Below are positions 36,709 to 45,881 of a stretch of DNA of 64,000 bases, piece after piece (positions within the stretch are counted from its first letter, which is position 1; the number at the start of each line of letters is the position of its first letter). A program made the translations under genes and the position numbers. Below the pieces are notes generated by a model. The model was not told the origin of the DNA, made no database searches, and saw only the letters and a list, made by a program, of their open reading frames with translations. Source of the stretch: Siderastrea radians (taxonomy: Eukaryota; Cnidaria; Anthozoa; Scleractinia; Rhizangiidae); the NCBI GenBank assembly GCA_964017195.1, contig OZ024898.1:13859057-13923056 (forward strand). The letters run 5' to 3'.

Positions 36709-39700
36709 ATTTGCAATCACACTACAACAATGACAACCACAACAACAAAACACAAAAAGGGAAAAAAAAGGAAAGCAAAAAAGGAAAAAAAATTAGTGCC
36801 GACCTGCAAAATTTACGCTTCAAAATTAATTATACAACTTACAATACAACGGAGAATGACTTATTTGCACAACATTACGTACATTAGTTTTCTTATAATA
36901 ATATTGCCTACAAATCGTACGTTGTAGTGTGTTGACTTACCATTTTTTACAGTGGTTTTACCTGGTGTCACTTACAATGTTACATTCTAGTATTAACACA
37001 ATTGTGCTTACAATAATATTTCTTATGAAAAAAAATAATAAAGAGAAGGAACAAAGGGAGAAGCATATGAGAGGGTCTGTTGACAAAGTATCAAAAAGGA
37101 GAGATCGGTTTTAACTTGAAATCGCAATTTTCCATTGAATTTTTAGTTTATTTATAAATTGAGAACTTTCAGGATTTATCTCACCACTTTTACAACTATA
37201 TATGTACTTTTTTATTAGCAAGACGAGTAGATCTAGTTGGCGTCTAAGGTTGCCGTTTATAGAAGGAGAGGGGTAGTTCTGAAATAGAAATTGCTCAGTT
37301 GACAAATTTATAAACGTTCTATTGATTGCATTGAACCACGATAAAATTTCCTGATGAAATTTAACATTGATAGAACATTCTTAAAAGGTGTGTTCCAATG
37401 AGTCAGAATTTTTACATTGAGCGCAAATGTCATCATTTCTGATTTTGAATCTCTTGAGTTCTCTATTAGTTACTAAAATTCTATGAAGAAATTTAAAACC
37501 AAATTCTCTTAACTTGTTGTCCGCGGTCGTTTCGTAGATTGTGTTAAATATCTGTTTCCAACTATGAGCAAAGTTGGGAAAAAGTCTGGTCCAACTTTTC
37601 ACAGCGGTAGGTTCTTTCATATTGTTTTCCTGAAATAAATTGTAATAGTCTTTGCACCTCAGTTTGGTTAAATAGAGTGCTTTATTTTCGGACAGATAGA
37701 ATACGTTCCTTTCATTAAGTATATTCCTATTGGTTACGGCAGTTTCCTGAGCATTTTTCTTCAAGTAACTTCGGATCGCAGCAATAAGTTGAAAATATTG
37801 AAAGAAGTTCAGGTGTACATTATATTTGCGTTGTACATTTTCAAGAGACAGAAACTTGCCGTTTTTATCAAGTAAATCATGTACTAAACAGATTCCTTGT
37901 TCAGACAGATGTGCCCAAAATATAGACTTGTTCTCTATTGTAATTTCTTTATTGTTCCAAAGAATGATTTCGCTTTTATAAATGTCAGGATGACCAGCAC
38001 GCAACTCCTTAAAATAATCCAACATTTCCCTATAATAAAGAGGTAAGTTTTCATCTAGCTTTTTAGAATCGTAATTGCATTTAAGTAGGAAGGATAATCC
38101 TCCATACCTGTTAAAAAAGTCATTTGGAATTGCCTGCCAGGATTCATTTGTACAGTTTAAAAACCTGTCTAGCCAGCTCAAGCGCAATGATTTTATCACT
38201 GTGTGAAAGTTTGGAGAATTCAGTCCACCGTGGGAGAGACATTGATACAAAACTGATCGTTTTACTTCATCTTTTTTGTTTTTCCACGAGAATTTCAATA
38301 TTTTTGCTTGCACTGTCTTAATAACCATTTCAGGAACACAAAGCATAGAGGCCGCATAAACTAATTTTGATATGCCTAGGGTCTTAAGTAACATTGTGCG
38401 ACCAAATAGAGTTACGTCCCTCGTTTGCCACATATTCAGCTTAGTGTCCATCTTGTAAATTTTGACAAAAAAGTTCAAATTATTATTGTTCTTATCGCGA
38501 TCGTATGATAAATTTACTCTTAGTGAATTGACTGGTTCATGATAAGATTCAAAGCCGAAGGGTTTGGTTTTATTGTTTTTAGCTGAGGCAATCCACATTG
38601 CTTTTGTTTTCTTCTTATTTAATTTAAGACCAGAGATAGCATTAAATTCACTTCTAACCTTCATATTTTCTTTAAGTGCGTCTACATCCTTACAGATGAG
38701 AGTTGTGTCGTCCGCAAATTGACTAATTTTAGCTTCTACTGATTGCGGTAATTTAATTCCTCGGCAACCTGTTGACTGTCTGATCTTTTGGGCTAGGATT
38801 TCTACGCCTAAAACGAATAATAAAGGACTCAGTGGACAACCTTGCCGAACGCCTCTTGAAACTTTAAAATAATTGGTCATGTAGCCTCCGTTTATAAACG
38901 CGCTTTCTACGTCGCTATAGAGTATGGAGACCCATTTTCTAATAACTTGTCCAAAGTTGAAGTTTCTAAGCACGTTTTGTATAAAGGGCCATTCTATTGT
39001 ATCAAATGCCTTTTCATAGTCAATAAATAGCAGGATTCCTGGTATTCTTTTGACATCCGTATATTCCAGAAGGTCATTTAACAATCTCACATTTTGCCCG
39101 ATAAATCTTCCCTTGAGAAAACCTGTTTGGTCGGAATGAATCAATTTCGGTAATACTGATTCAATTCTTTTAGCAATTACCTTGGCTAGAATCTTGTAGT
39201 CTACATTAAGCAGAGTAATTGGGCGCCAATTAGATAAAGTAGTCGCATTATTTTCATCTTTTGGGATCAATGAGATAATTCCTCGTAAGCGCATTACCTA
39301 AAAGGTCAAAGAAAGCTTCATAGAACTCTTTTGTGAAGCCATCATCACCAGGAGATTTGTTATTTTGGAAGCCTTTTAGAGCATTTCGCACCTCATCAAT
39401 GCTGATTTCATCTTCTAGTTCTTTGTTTTCATGTTCTTGAAGTTGGGTAAAATCCAAATTTTCTACAAAACTTTCTCTGACGCCATTTTTTCTTTCGCGC
39501 GCGCAATACTTTACGTCATCATCGAGAAAAAGCTGAAAACATCTCTGAGATCTGGCTTGTAGAAATCGCTCGTGGCGTACTATTAGCATTCTTTATCACG
39601 AATGGACGACGTCTTGAAGAAGTTAGTGAGCGCTACCGGTATAAAATATCTGAACTCTTTTGTGAAGCCATCATCACCAGGAGATTTGTTATTTTGGAAG

Positions 39701-42700
39701 CCTTTTAGAGCATTTCGCACCTCATCAATGCTGATTTCATCTTCTAGTTCTTTGTTTTCATGTTCTTGAAGTTGGGTAAAATCCAAATTTTCTACAAAAC
39801 TTTCGAATCTTTGTTGTAAATCATTTTCTTCAATTTTTGTTTTGTAGAAGTGGTCATAATGATTTTCTATTTCTTTGTATACTTCTTTGAAATCTGACAA
39901 GAATTTTCCTTCCCCGAGTTGTAACTGTGAGACAATCTTTTTTTCATAATTCCTTCTCTCGAGATTAAAGAAAAATTTCGTTGGTTTTTCTCCATTTTCA
40001 ATCCATCTAGCTTTGGATCTGAAAATTGCTCCTCTGCCTTTTTCTTCATAAATTTCCTGTAATTCTTTCTTTAATTTTTCATATTCCAATAAGATGTTTT
40101 GTTCCAGGCAGGCGTCATTACAAATTTTTGAGTCCAATTCTTCTATTCTACTTTGAATAATACTTTCACGCATTTTTGATTGTTTACTTTTCCCTTTCGA
40201 ATAACGTATCGTTTCTGATCTTATTTCCATCTTTATTAATTCCCAGAGTAGTTGTTTATTGTTAACTTCAGCGTATTTCTGCAGGGTACAAGGATAATAA
40301 TCTTTTATTAATTGTAGATAAGACTCATCTTGAAGAAGTGTGTTATTAAATTTCCATAATCCAGGTCCGCGCTTAAATTCTTCTTTCAAATTCATGCTTA
40401 AAAAGGCTGCTTTATGGTCACGTGCAATTGAAGCTCGCATTTCCACTTTTGTAATATCCGGTTGAAATTTACCACTTATTAAGAAAAAGTCTATGCGTGA
40501 TTTTAGTTTCAAGGGTTTTGATTTATATGTATACGATTTATTTTTGGGGTGCAGTTTACGATATATATCAACCAAATTGGCCTCTTTTATGAAATGAACT
40601 AGCGAATTCCTATAATTAGTTTCTTTCCACGTCAGTCCACCTTGCTTATCTAATAAGTTTAACGTTGTATTCCAATCACCTGCGATTATTAGACTCGATG
40701 TATTAGTCAAAGATATAATTTTCTTGCTAAAAGAATTTATGAAGTCGATTTGCTCACGGGCGTCTGTGGGGGCATATACATTAACAACATTTAAGGTGGC
40801 TTACTACAGTTTTTCTGAGACACAATTGCGCGCGCTGAGAAACTCTCTCTGACGCCATTTTTTCTTTCGCGCGCGCAATACTTTACGTCATCATCGAGAA
40901 AAAGCTGAAAACATCTCTGAGATCTGGCTTGTAGAAATCGCTCGTGGCGTACTATTAGCATTCTTTATCACGAATGGACGAAGTCTTGAAGAAGTTAGTG
41001 AGCGCTACCGGTATAAAATATCTGTGAAACCTCGACAAAAACCTCGAGGAGTTGTTGTAAAAATTCTTATGTTTATCGCACGCGCCATATTGCGCGATTT
41101 CAGCGCGCGCTTAAGTTGCACGCATGCTCAGTTTTGCTCACGAAGGAGGTCGCAAAAAACTCGCACATCGATTTTTTGATCCCACTCTACTCGAAAACTG
41201 ACCCTATAACCCACAGTCAAAAATTCAGAATCAATTCATAGTAGTAAGTTTCACCTGTAGACAAAATATTAGCAAAATCTGTAAGAAAGATTTTTAGAAA
41301 TTCTCAAAAAAGCGAAAATTCGAGATTTTCTTCATTAGCAAAAATTCCGCCTTACAGATTTTCATTTTCGTTTGCATAGTTACTTATTTATAGCCACTTT
41401 CCAAATCCTGAAAAATTGAGGTAGGGTCGTACGGCTAGATTTTGAGAAAAAAGCCCTAAAAAAGTCTAGTTTCCAGTCCCCTCCTAGCACTCGGTCTGTT
41501 ATAAATGATATTTCCTAAGCTTCTCATATTTCTTTTCCAGGATAATGAGGGTTAATATCATTTCTTTTAACAGTTGTAGCAACAAATGACCCAAAAGAAA
41601 ACTCCTGTTTGCTTTAAACTAAAGTTTTAAAAAGGTTAACTTTCTCTTCTGAAAACTGTAGTAAGCCACCTTAAGTTGATTTCCGCCGGTGTTTATAAGC
41701 ACAATATTATAAATCTACCATTTACATCGAGTTCCACTATTTCTACGTGAAGTGGAGAGTTTGGTTTTATGAGAACACACACTCCCTTGGAATGGTTTGA
41801 ACCATGCAAGTAGAAAATTTGGCCACCCCATTCCGCCGCCCAAATCTTCTCGTCTTTAGAATTTGAGAACGTTTCTTGGAGAAGATAAACGTTAGCCTTT
41901 TGATTTTTTAAATATGAGAATATTGACCTCCTCTTTTCTTTATTTCTTAAACCTCTCACATTAGGCGACAAAAACTTCAGAACAGACATTCAAATTATCA
42001 AAAATAAAACAAATGTATCTATCTAACACCACAAAAGATAACAATAGGACAAAACAAAGAACGATTTACACAAATTACTTACCTCTCCTGGGGAATGAAC
42101 CAACCAGCCGGCTAAACAGCCTCAAACACCCAGGCGCTAACTAGAGAGGTCGACAAATTACATAATTTGCTAATTGGTATGCAAAATCTGAAAATGTTCA
42201 GTGTTCTGGACTATTTGATTGTTTTTTTTTTTTTTGGACTTTCGTTTCCGATTAAAGTGCTTTCAAATCTTCATAAGAGTCAATATTTAGAACTTTAGCG
42301 GTGAGGTCTGTTTTCAGAAAAATTTTCCCGTCGACAATCCACGTTTTGCCGTTGTTGTATTTTTTCTTTACTTTTCTCGCCTCTTTGAACAGCTCAGCTC
42401 TCCATGCCGTCAGATTCTCATTAATGAAAATCTTCTCCGCTCCTAAATCTTGTAGGTCAACGTTTCGTAAATTTAATCTAGGGATGGTATATGAGAGACG
42501 TAGGTGGTGGAAAGATGACAGTGAAATGATCATATATGTGAATGCAGAATGAACGAGAAGTACATTAGTAACCTTAGCAGCTGTGAAAATGTCTCACAAA
42601 AATTGAGGCTTGAACCGAATAAGAACCCATGACCATGCGATACCGGTGCACTGCGCTCGTAAACTGGGCTATCAAGCCAAGCGGGAGCTGGTCGATTGTG

Positions 42701-44564
42701 AACTGGTATGGGAACTGGAACAAGAACCACAATCACAAAATTCGGTTCCTATTATGCCTCGCAGGCCTAGTTTATAACTGCTTGCTCAACCGTCCAAAAC
42801 TCTCAAAACCTCCCATCACGACACGTTAAATGTCTTTCATACCTTAGCACTATGTATACACCACTAAGTTAACCCTTTAAGTGACACTATCAACCTGCAT
42901 GTTGTGGTCACTATTTTATATTTATTATCCAACTGTATTAGTTATTGTACAGAAAGCGCGCGAAACGAGTACAAATATCCCACGATATTGTATTATTTTA
43001 CAATACCGTGCGCGCGCTCATCCTGTTACATTTGTAGTTTTCTTTCAAGTTACTGAACGACAATACTTCACACCGAAACATCTAATAAGATATATATATT
43101 TCTTTCAGTTTTGCTTGGGAGAATTTATTAAGCATCACGACGTTTTTAAAATACTTGGTAATCTTTTCCTTTATTTTTACGACCGGTTTGTTTAATGAGT
43201 TAGTGGTATTGTGAGGAGAACTAAGTTGCTTGCCACTGTTAGAGCTCAATGTAACCTTCTCTTAGTCTGCCACTTGTTTGCGCATTGGTTTCTACTAAGC
43301 TCTACACCTTTATGCATGCATATAAGCCCGCGGAAGATGATTATTGTAAGGTCATTGACCAGTTTCATTGTTTTGTCTTAGTGTTGATGGTAGTAAGCTG
43401 AAGGCCATGGCAGTGTTTCCTGGACTTACAGTCCAGTATTACAATGATGAACTGAAATCCTGGGAGGACGTTGACGACGATACACAAGTGCAAGGAAAGA
43501 TTAAACTCCGAACCAGGTGAGAAAAAACGTTCTTCTTGAAAGGGTGCACGTGGGACACGTGTCCCACCTGAACCGACCTAATTCCGTCAATACGCATGTT
43601 TTTCAAATGACCAATGGTTGACTCAGGAAGTGTGATTATGACAACTAGCGCCAGATTTCCAAAATAATCTTCGCATTCACTTTGTTCACAGTCATCATTC
43701 AGTTTGCAGTGAAAATGGTATGGTTATACGGGGTGAAAATAAACACCACTCGCATCGCGCAATATTTGGCGCGTTTCTAGCCAAATAGTACGAGATTATC
43801 GGCTGCGACCACTTTTATGCGGATTTTGTACGAAGCTTTTACTCTTTACGCGTTGTTAGAGCAACGTGTAACTCAACACTATAAGCTGGCCTGTGGACCC
43901 TCTTTCTCGCTCTCCACTCACGCGTGAGGTGTGACTTTCGCGCGTGCACGTGTGTTCTGACACGCTTATCCCTGAGAGGAAGGAAGCAATGCCATTTAAT
44001 TAATCTAGTGATGTATTAACAGAATTTCAAGCCGGCAAAACTAGTGCCTGACAGTAACTTTCTTTTGTAAGGACACTGGACGTGAAAAAGCCTAGTTTTC
44101 AGATGTATTTAATTTTTTTTTTGCAAATCTCGTACCCAGAGTCCTGAGGCTTCTTGGTCAGCGGGTGGTCGCCGAGAGAGACTCGGGGATAATGAAATTG
44201 TTACCGCAGGAATCTTGTGGTTAACGATTCTTAAGCTTGGTTCTCATATGCCGTCGACCTACCTGCGACATAGTCGCCGGTACTGCCTGGGGTACTTTTC
44301 CGATATGAGAACAGAAGTCGCCAGCAAGAGAGATCATCCCAGTCTTTACCGCCGTCATGCCTGCGAAGTTGACTCGAATTCAACTTCGCAGGCATGACGG
44401 CGGTAAAGACCTGCGATAGATCTTGTTGCCGGCAGCGTAATGTTCCCATATGTCGGAACAGTATCCCAGGCAGTAACAGCAGCTTTGTTGCATATGAGAC
44501 GGCGTATGAGAACCAGGCTTTAGTTTTGTTACGGTGAACATCCAACAAAAAAAAAGAAAAAAAA

Positions 44565-44624
<60 letters not shown>

Positions 44625-44935
44625 CAAATTTTTTCCATTACCCCAGAGTCTCACCCGCTGTCCAAGAAGCCTGAGAACTCTGTATACAAGATTGTTTGTT
44701 TGGCAAAAATATGGTAAGAACTGCGCACGCGTCGCAGCCGGACCGCTGTGCACCAGTTGTGAGCCTCTTTCTTTATCAAATTTGCAGGTCAGCTGACGGC
44801 TCTCGTTATAGCAGGCTCGTCGAAATGGAAGTCCAAGCCGTTAATCCAGCTGTGATAAACCTCTCACATCAGCTGATGACGTCACAGCTTCTTATCCTTT
44901 TTGCTGTTGCTATTGTGTTGGAGACGTGGTATTGA
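25732..44935 (+). CDS. Gene B: secreted/GPI-type chitobiase-like beta-N-acetylhexosaminidase (GH20)
   Basis: Predicted 896-aa GH20 enzyme. Exons: 25732-25783, 28284-28964, 29941-30105, 31082-31353, 31598-32344, 33719-33956, 34467-34719, 43382-43516, 44788-44935, all GT-AG with consistent phases. Residues 1-17 (MALILLLAMSSLLQITA) are a cleavable-type signal peptide. A CHB_HEX-like domain spans about 22-170, then a GH20b-like region, the GH20 barrel with HLTDDEGWR (Asp374) and HFGGDEV (Asp536-Glu537), and a CHB_HEX_C-like domain from about 800. The last exon ends in a hydrophobic run (LLILFAVAIVLETWY) after small/polar residues, as in a GPI-attachment signal; a C-terminal membrane helix is the alternative. 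Unlike A and C it has an intron between 30105 and 31082. Intron 8 (8.7 kb) is filled with mobile elements. Confidence 0.92.
26654..26689. repeat. perfect 16-bp inverted repeat, 4-nt loop
   Basis: AGGGTATTATTAGGTT at 26654-26669 is the exact reverse complement of 26674-26689, with loop ACGC. It lies in intron 1 of gene B. Confidence 0.85.
27439..27475 (+). other. degenerate Penelope-terminus/hammerhead-like motif
   Basis: CTGACGAAGAACTAGCGCTC followed by GACACGTC resembles the CTGANGA-stem-GAAAC core found in other copies here, but with GACA in place of GAAA. The surrounding 27390-27540 resembles 56250-56470, so it is probably an old retroelement terminus. Confidence 0.35.
27811..27959. mobile_element. 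149-bp MITE
   Basis: TTGTCCAATACTCCGACAAA at 27811 is mirrored at the right end, 27959. The arms extend about 35 bp including GCATGGCATTGT against ACAATGCTATGC. It lies in intron 1 of gene B. Confidence 0.8.
29148..29215. repeat. (GAT)n microsatellite
   Basis: Imperfect GAT/GATAAT trinucleotide array in intron 2 of gene B. Confidence 0.9.
29773..29868. repeat. (AAAC)n/(AACT)n microsatellite
   Basis: About fourteen AAAC units and eight AACT units, ending 72 bp before gene B exon 3. Confidence 0.95.
30165..30540. mobile_element. MITE-like repeat with GTCTTAAACGGG motifs
   Basis: The left end is poly-G with GAGGGTACTCCCTTATC; the right end is GTACCTCCCTACCGG followed by AAGTACCCCCC, roughly inverted. 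Internally GTCTTAAACGGG-like words recur about five times. It lies in intron 3 of gene B. Confidence 0.55.
32826..33240. repeat. degenerate tandem repeat
   Basis: The word ACTGAACAACAGTCTTTT recurs with mismatches near 32826, 32937, 33005, 33087/33118 and 33203. Between copies are partly conserved TCACCGGATNATCACACTAGAC and GATACTTCTGGGTTAAA segments. The unit is about 70-110 bp, in intron 5 of gene B. Confidence 0.6.
34103..34195 (-). repeat. tRNA-derived SINE (antisense to gene B)
   Basis: The minus strand has box-A-like AATAGCTGAGAGGTTAAAG and box-B-like GGTCATGGGTTTGATTCCCG. It lies in intron 6 of gene B. No paired acceptor stem is seen. Confidence 0.55.
34751..34913. mobile_element. 163-bp MITE just after gene B exon 7
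   Basis: TAATAGCCCAATTTCGATAT at 34751 mirrors AATTGGGCTATTA ending at 34913. The arms are about 70 bp and imperfect, and the element starts 32 bp after the exon 7 donor. Confidence 0.8.
35308..35544. mobile_element. foldback element with 9-bp target duplication
   Basis: TAGCCTGAGAAAACAG at 35308 mirrors CTGTTTTCTTAGGCTA ending at 35544. The arms are about 95 bp. CTGCAGAAG is duplicated at 35299-35307 and 35545-35553. A 9-bp duplication suggests a Mutator-like element. It lies in intron 8 of gene B. Confidence 0.8.
35890..35985 (-). repeat. tRNA-derived SINE copy
   Basis: The minus strand has GGCTTGATAGTTCAGTTG (box A region) and AAGGTCATGAGTTTG (degenerate box B). It is the same family as the copy at 42608. 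Confidence 0.55.
36072..36155 (-). repeat. tRNA-derived SINE copy
   Basis: The minus strand has AGTAGTTCAGTTGGTAAGAT and AAGGTCATGGGTTTATCCC. It lies about 90 bp from the preceding copy in the same orientation. Confidence 0.55.
36414..36700. mobile_element. near-perfect hairpin element flanked by (TA)n
   Basis: Arms about 36531-36595 and 36610-36675 are near-perfect reverse complements separated by a loop of about 15 nt. (TA)n tracts lie on both sides (36414-36476 and 36677-36698). The arms consist of a Penelope-terminus-like sequence containing a hammerhead-like core, so this looks like two opposed retroelement ends inserted in a TA repeat. Confidence 0.7.
36607..36651 (+). ncRNA. hammerhead-ribozyme-like motif
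   Basis: Order: TTGCC, CTGACGA, A, GTCTTT, loop, AAAGAC, GAAA, TATC, GGCAA. TTGCC/GGCAA pairs as stem I, GTCTTT/AAAGAC as a 6-bp stem II, and a minimal stem III leaves AUC as the predicted cleavage triplet. One extra A before stem II departs from the minimal consensus. Type I hammerheads are known in Penelope-like elements. Activity is not established. Confidence 0.5.
37111..39294 (-). pseudogene. LINE reverse transcriptase and C-terminal region
   Basis: The reverse transcriptase has WRPITLLNVDYKILAK, the GRFIGQN region, SRGVRQGCPLSPLLF and the catalytic QFADDTTL box, all typical of the L1/Tx1 group. A stop at 37381-37383 interrupts the frame, which continues open in the same frame to 37111. 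The N-terminal side is disrupted by the 39323-39804 rearrangement. Confidence 0.9.
39323..39804. repeat. 153-bp direct duplication flanking a 176-bp copied insert
   Basis: 39323-39475 and 39652-39804 are the same LINE segment. Between them, 39476-39651 is a copy (one mismatch seen) of 40848-41023, which is internal to the TTAA-flanked element 1.2 kb away and in the same orientation. Confidence 0.9.
39583..40790 (-). pseudogene. LINE AP-endonuclease (3' part) and linker
   Basis: The minus strand encodes VNVYAPTDA, IIAGDWNTTLN, SRIDFFLISG and ARDHKAAF, the conserved APE endonuclease blocks, then a Lys/Glu-rich linker with ARWIENGEKPTKFFFNLE. It continues from the fragment at 41693-41989, from which it is separated by the TTAA element. 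Confidence 0.85.
40795..41670. mobile_element. TTAA-flanked DNA element inserted in the LINE
   Basis: The 876-bp element starts GGTGGCTTACTACAG at 40795 and ends with its reverse complement at 41670. TTAA is present on both sides (40791-40794, 41671-41674). It has no coding capacity. TTAA targets are typical of piggyBac and Sola3; the GGTG end does not match the usual piggyBac CCY end, so the superfamily is open. Confidence 0.85.
41693..41989 (-). pseudogene. LINE AP-endonuclease (5' part)
   Basis: The start of the second LINE ORF: LSPNVRGLRNKEKR, then LLQETFSN (catalytic Glu block) and HGSNHSKGVCVLI. It ends at a stop at 41693 just before the inserted DNA element; the endonuclease frame resumes beyond that element. 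Confidence 0.85.
42252..42490 (-). pseudogene. LINE ORF1 C-terminal fragment
   Basis: The minus strand contains IFINENLTAWRAELFKEARK and TWIVDGKIFLKT, as in L1/Tx1-type ORF1 C-terminal domains. The upstream part is missing, and the sequence changes to SINE-containing DNA by about 42540. Confidence 0.7.
42608..42693 (-). repeat. tRNA-derived SINE copy
   Basis: The minus strand has GGCTTGATAGCCCAGTTTAC (box A region) and GCATGGTCATGGGTTC (box B region). It is the clearest member of the family also seen at 35890. Confidence 0.6.
44234..44519. mobile_element. 286-bp MITE with TTA target duplication
   Basis: AGCTTGGTTCTCATATGCCG at 44234 mirrors CGGCGTATGAGAACCAGGCT ending at 44519. TTA lies on both sides (44231-44233, 44520-44522). 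A central palindrome is built on CAACTTCGCAGGCATGACGG. TTA duplications suggest PIF/Harbinger. It lies in intron 8 of gene B's 3' neighbour, that is between exons 8 and 9. Confidence 0.8.
44565..44623. repeat. (AAT)n microsatellite
   Basis: About nineteen ATA/AAT units lie in the last intron of gene B. Confidence 0.95.
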
Positions 44936-45281
44936 CTTTGCTGCTTCGGGCACGACTTTCCACTGAGTCAAGAAGAAACGTTTTGATCAACCTTCCTCTT
45001 TGATTTAGTTTGTTATAGATATGTTAATATAATGAGGTAATTGTGCTAAGAAGATGTGTTATTTTTTGTAATTTTAGAGACGACCCGATCGCGAAATGCT
45101 TAAGCAAAATTTGATCGTGTATAAACGACACAAGCGTCTTTGTGTCCTTTTGTCTAGTATACTGAATTAACCCAGTGATATTCGACAAATGTAGTTATGT
45201 GGTTAGTGGTTGCTCTATATATTGGTGCTAATCATCAAGGCTGTAGGGGTTATTCCCTGGTCTGGAAGGCTTAGAAATTCA

Positions 45282-45868
45282 TTTGAAGTAAAAAAAATAT
45301 ACGGAACAACTGATCCTTACGGCAGTTAAAGAAACGAAGACACAGAAGACGACATACGTAAAGCAAAAAAATGTATGAAACCAAAAATTGCCCGATATTT
45401 CGGTTTGCAAAACAAACCTTCTTCAGGGGCTACAAAAGGAAAATGAGTAAATACGTTACAGGACCGTTAACATAAAAGTTTAAAAATTTAAAATAAATGA
45501 ATATAATAGGTTGGTAGCTGAACAAGTCATTAATAACTCATCACGTCTGTTTAATCCTTGCGGCTCAAGTGTCTTAGCCTTGTCAATTAAGTGTGCCTTA
45601 CGTGCTTTTCTTACGGAGTCGCGGTTAGTATGTATTAGTTCCAAGGGAATGAGACGGATGTCGTTGACGGAGTGCCCGGGTAAGTTGAAATGTTCCGAAA
45701 CAGGGGTAGGGTTAGCAAGCTGTTGATGATTGTGTCTTCGTTTCTTTAACTAGCGTAAGGATCAGTCGTTCCGTATATTTTTTTACTTCAAATGTTTTAC
45801 TGATCCAGGTCTACTTAAGATCCGGCAACTCTCAACGCCTTGTCGCTGTGGTCCTTCCAGTTTATAAA
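45282..45868 (-). mobile_element. Penelope-like element 3' fragment with 13-bp target duplication
   Basis: The insert is bracketed by CTTAGAAATTCAT at 45269-45281 and 45869-45881. On the minus strand about 45715-45530 encodes the end of a GIY-YIG-type endonuclease (HFNLPGHSV, then LEPQGLNRRDEL) ending in a stop. The non-coding 3' part carries a hammerhead-like motif. Terminal sequence of about 65 bp is repeated inverted at the other end (45735-45798), as in 5'-truncated Penelope insertions. Confidence 0.75.
45390..45430 (-). ncRNA. hammerhead-ribozyme-like motif of the Penelope-like element
   Basis: On the minus strand: GCCC, CTGAAGA, A, GGTTTG, TTTTG loop, CAAACC, GAAA, TATC, GGGC. Stem I (GCCC/GGGC) and stem II (GGTTTG/CAAACC) are both perfect and differ in sequence from the copy at 36607, so the pairing is covariant. 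Predicted cleavage is after AUC. The same extra A precedes stem II. Confidence 0.55.
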
Positions 45869-45881
45869 CTTAGAAATTCAT

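Larger units (their letters stand above)
37111..42490 (-). mobile_element. L1/Tx1-like LINE, 5'-truncated and broken, antisense in gene B intron 8
   Basis: Reading on the minus strand: ORF1 C-terminal fragment (about 42490-42252), APE endonuclease start at 41989, endonuclease continuing at 40710, reverse transcriptase to 37381, then an open C-terminal tail to 37111. It is interrupted by a TTAA-flanked DNA element (40795-41670), by a duplication with inserted sequence (39323-39804), and by an in-frame stop at 37381. It is non-functional. It accounts for most of the 8.7-kb intron 8. Confidence 0.9.

Noticed and set aside
45511..45726. 71-codon plus-strand frame
   Set aside because: It is the antisense shadow of the Penelope-like endonuclease fragment on the minus strand.
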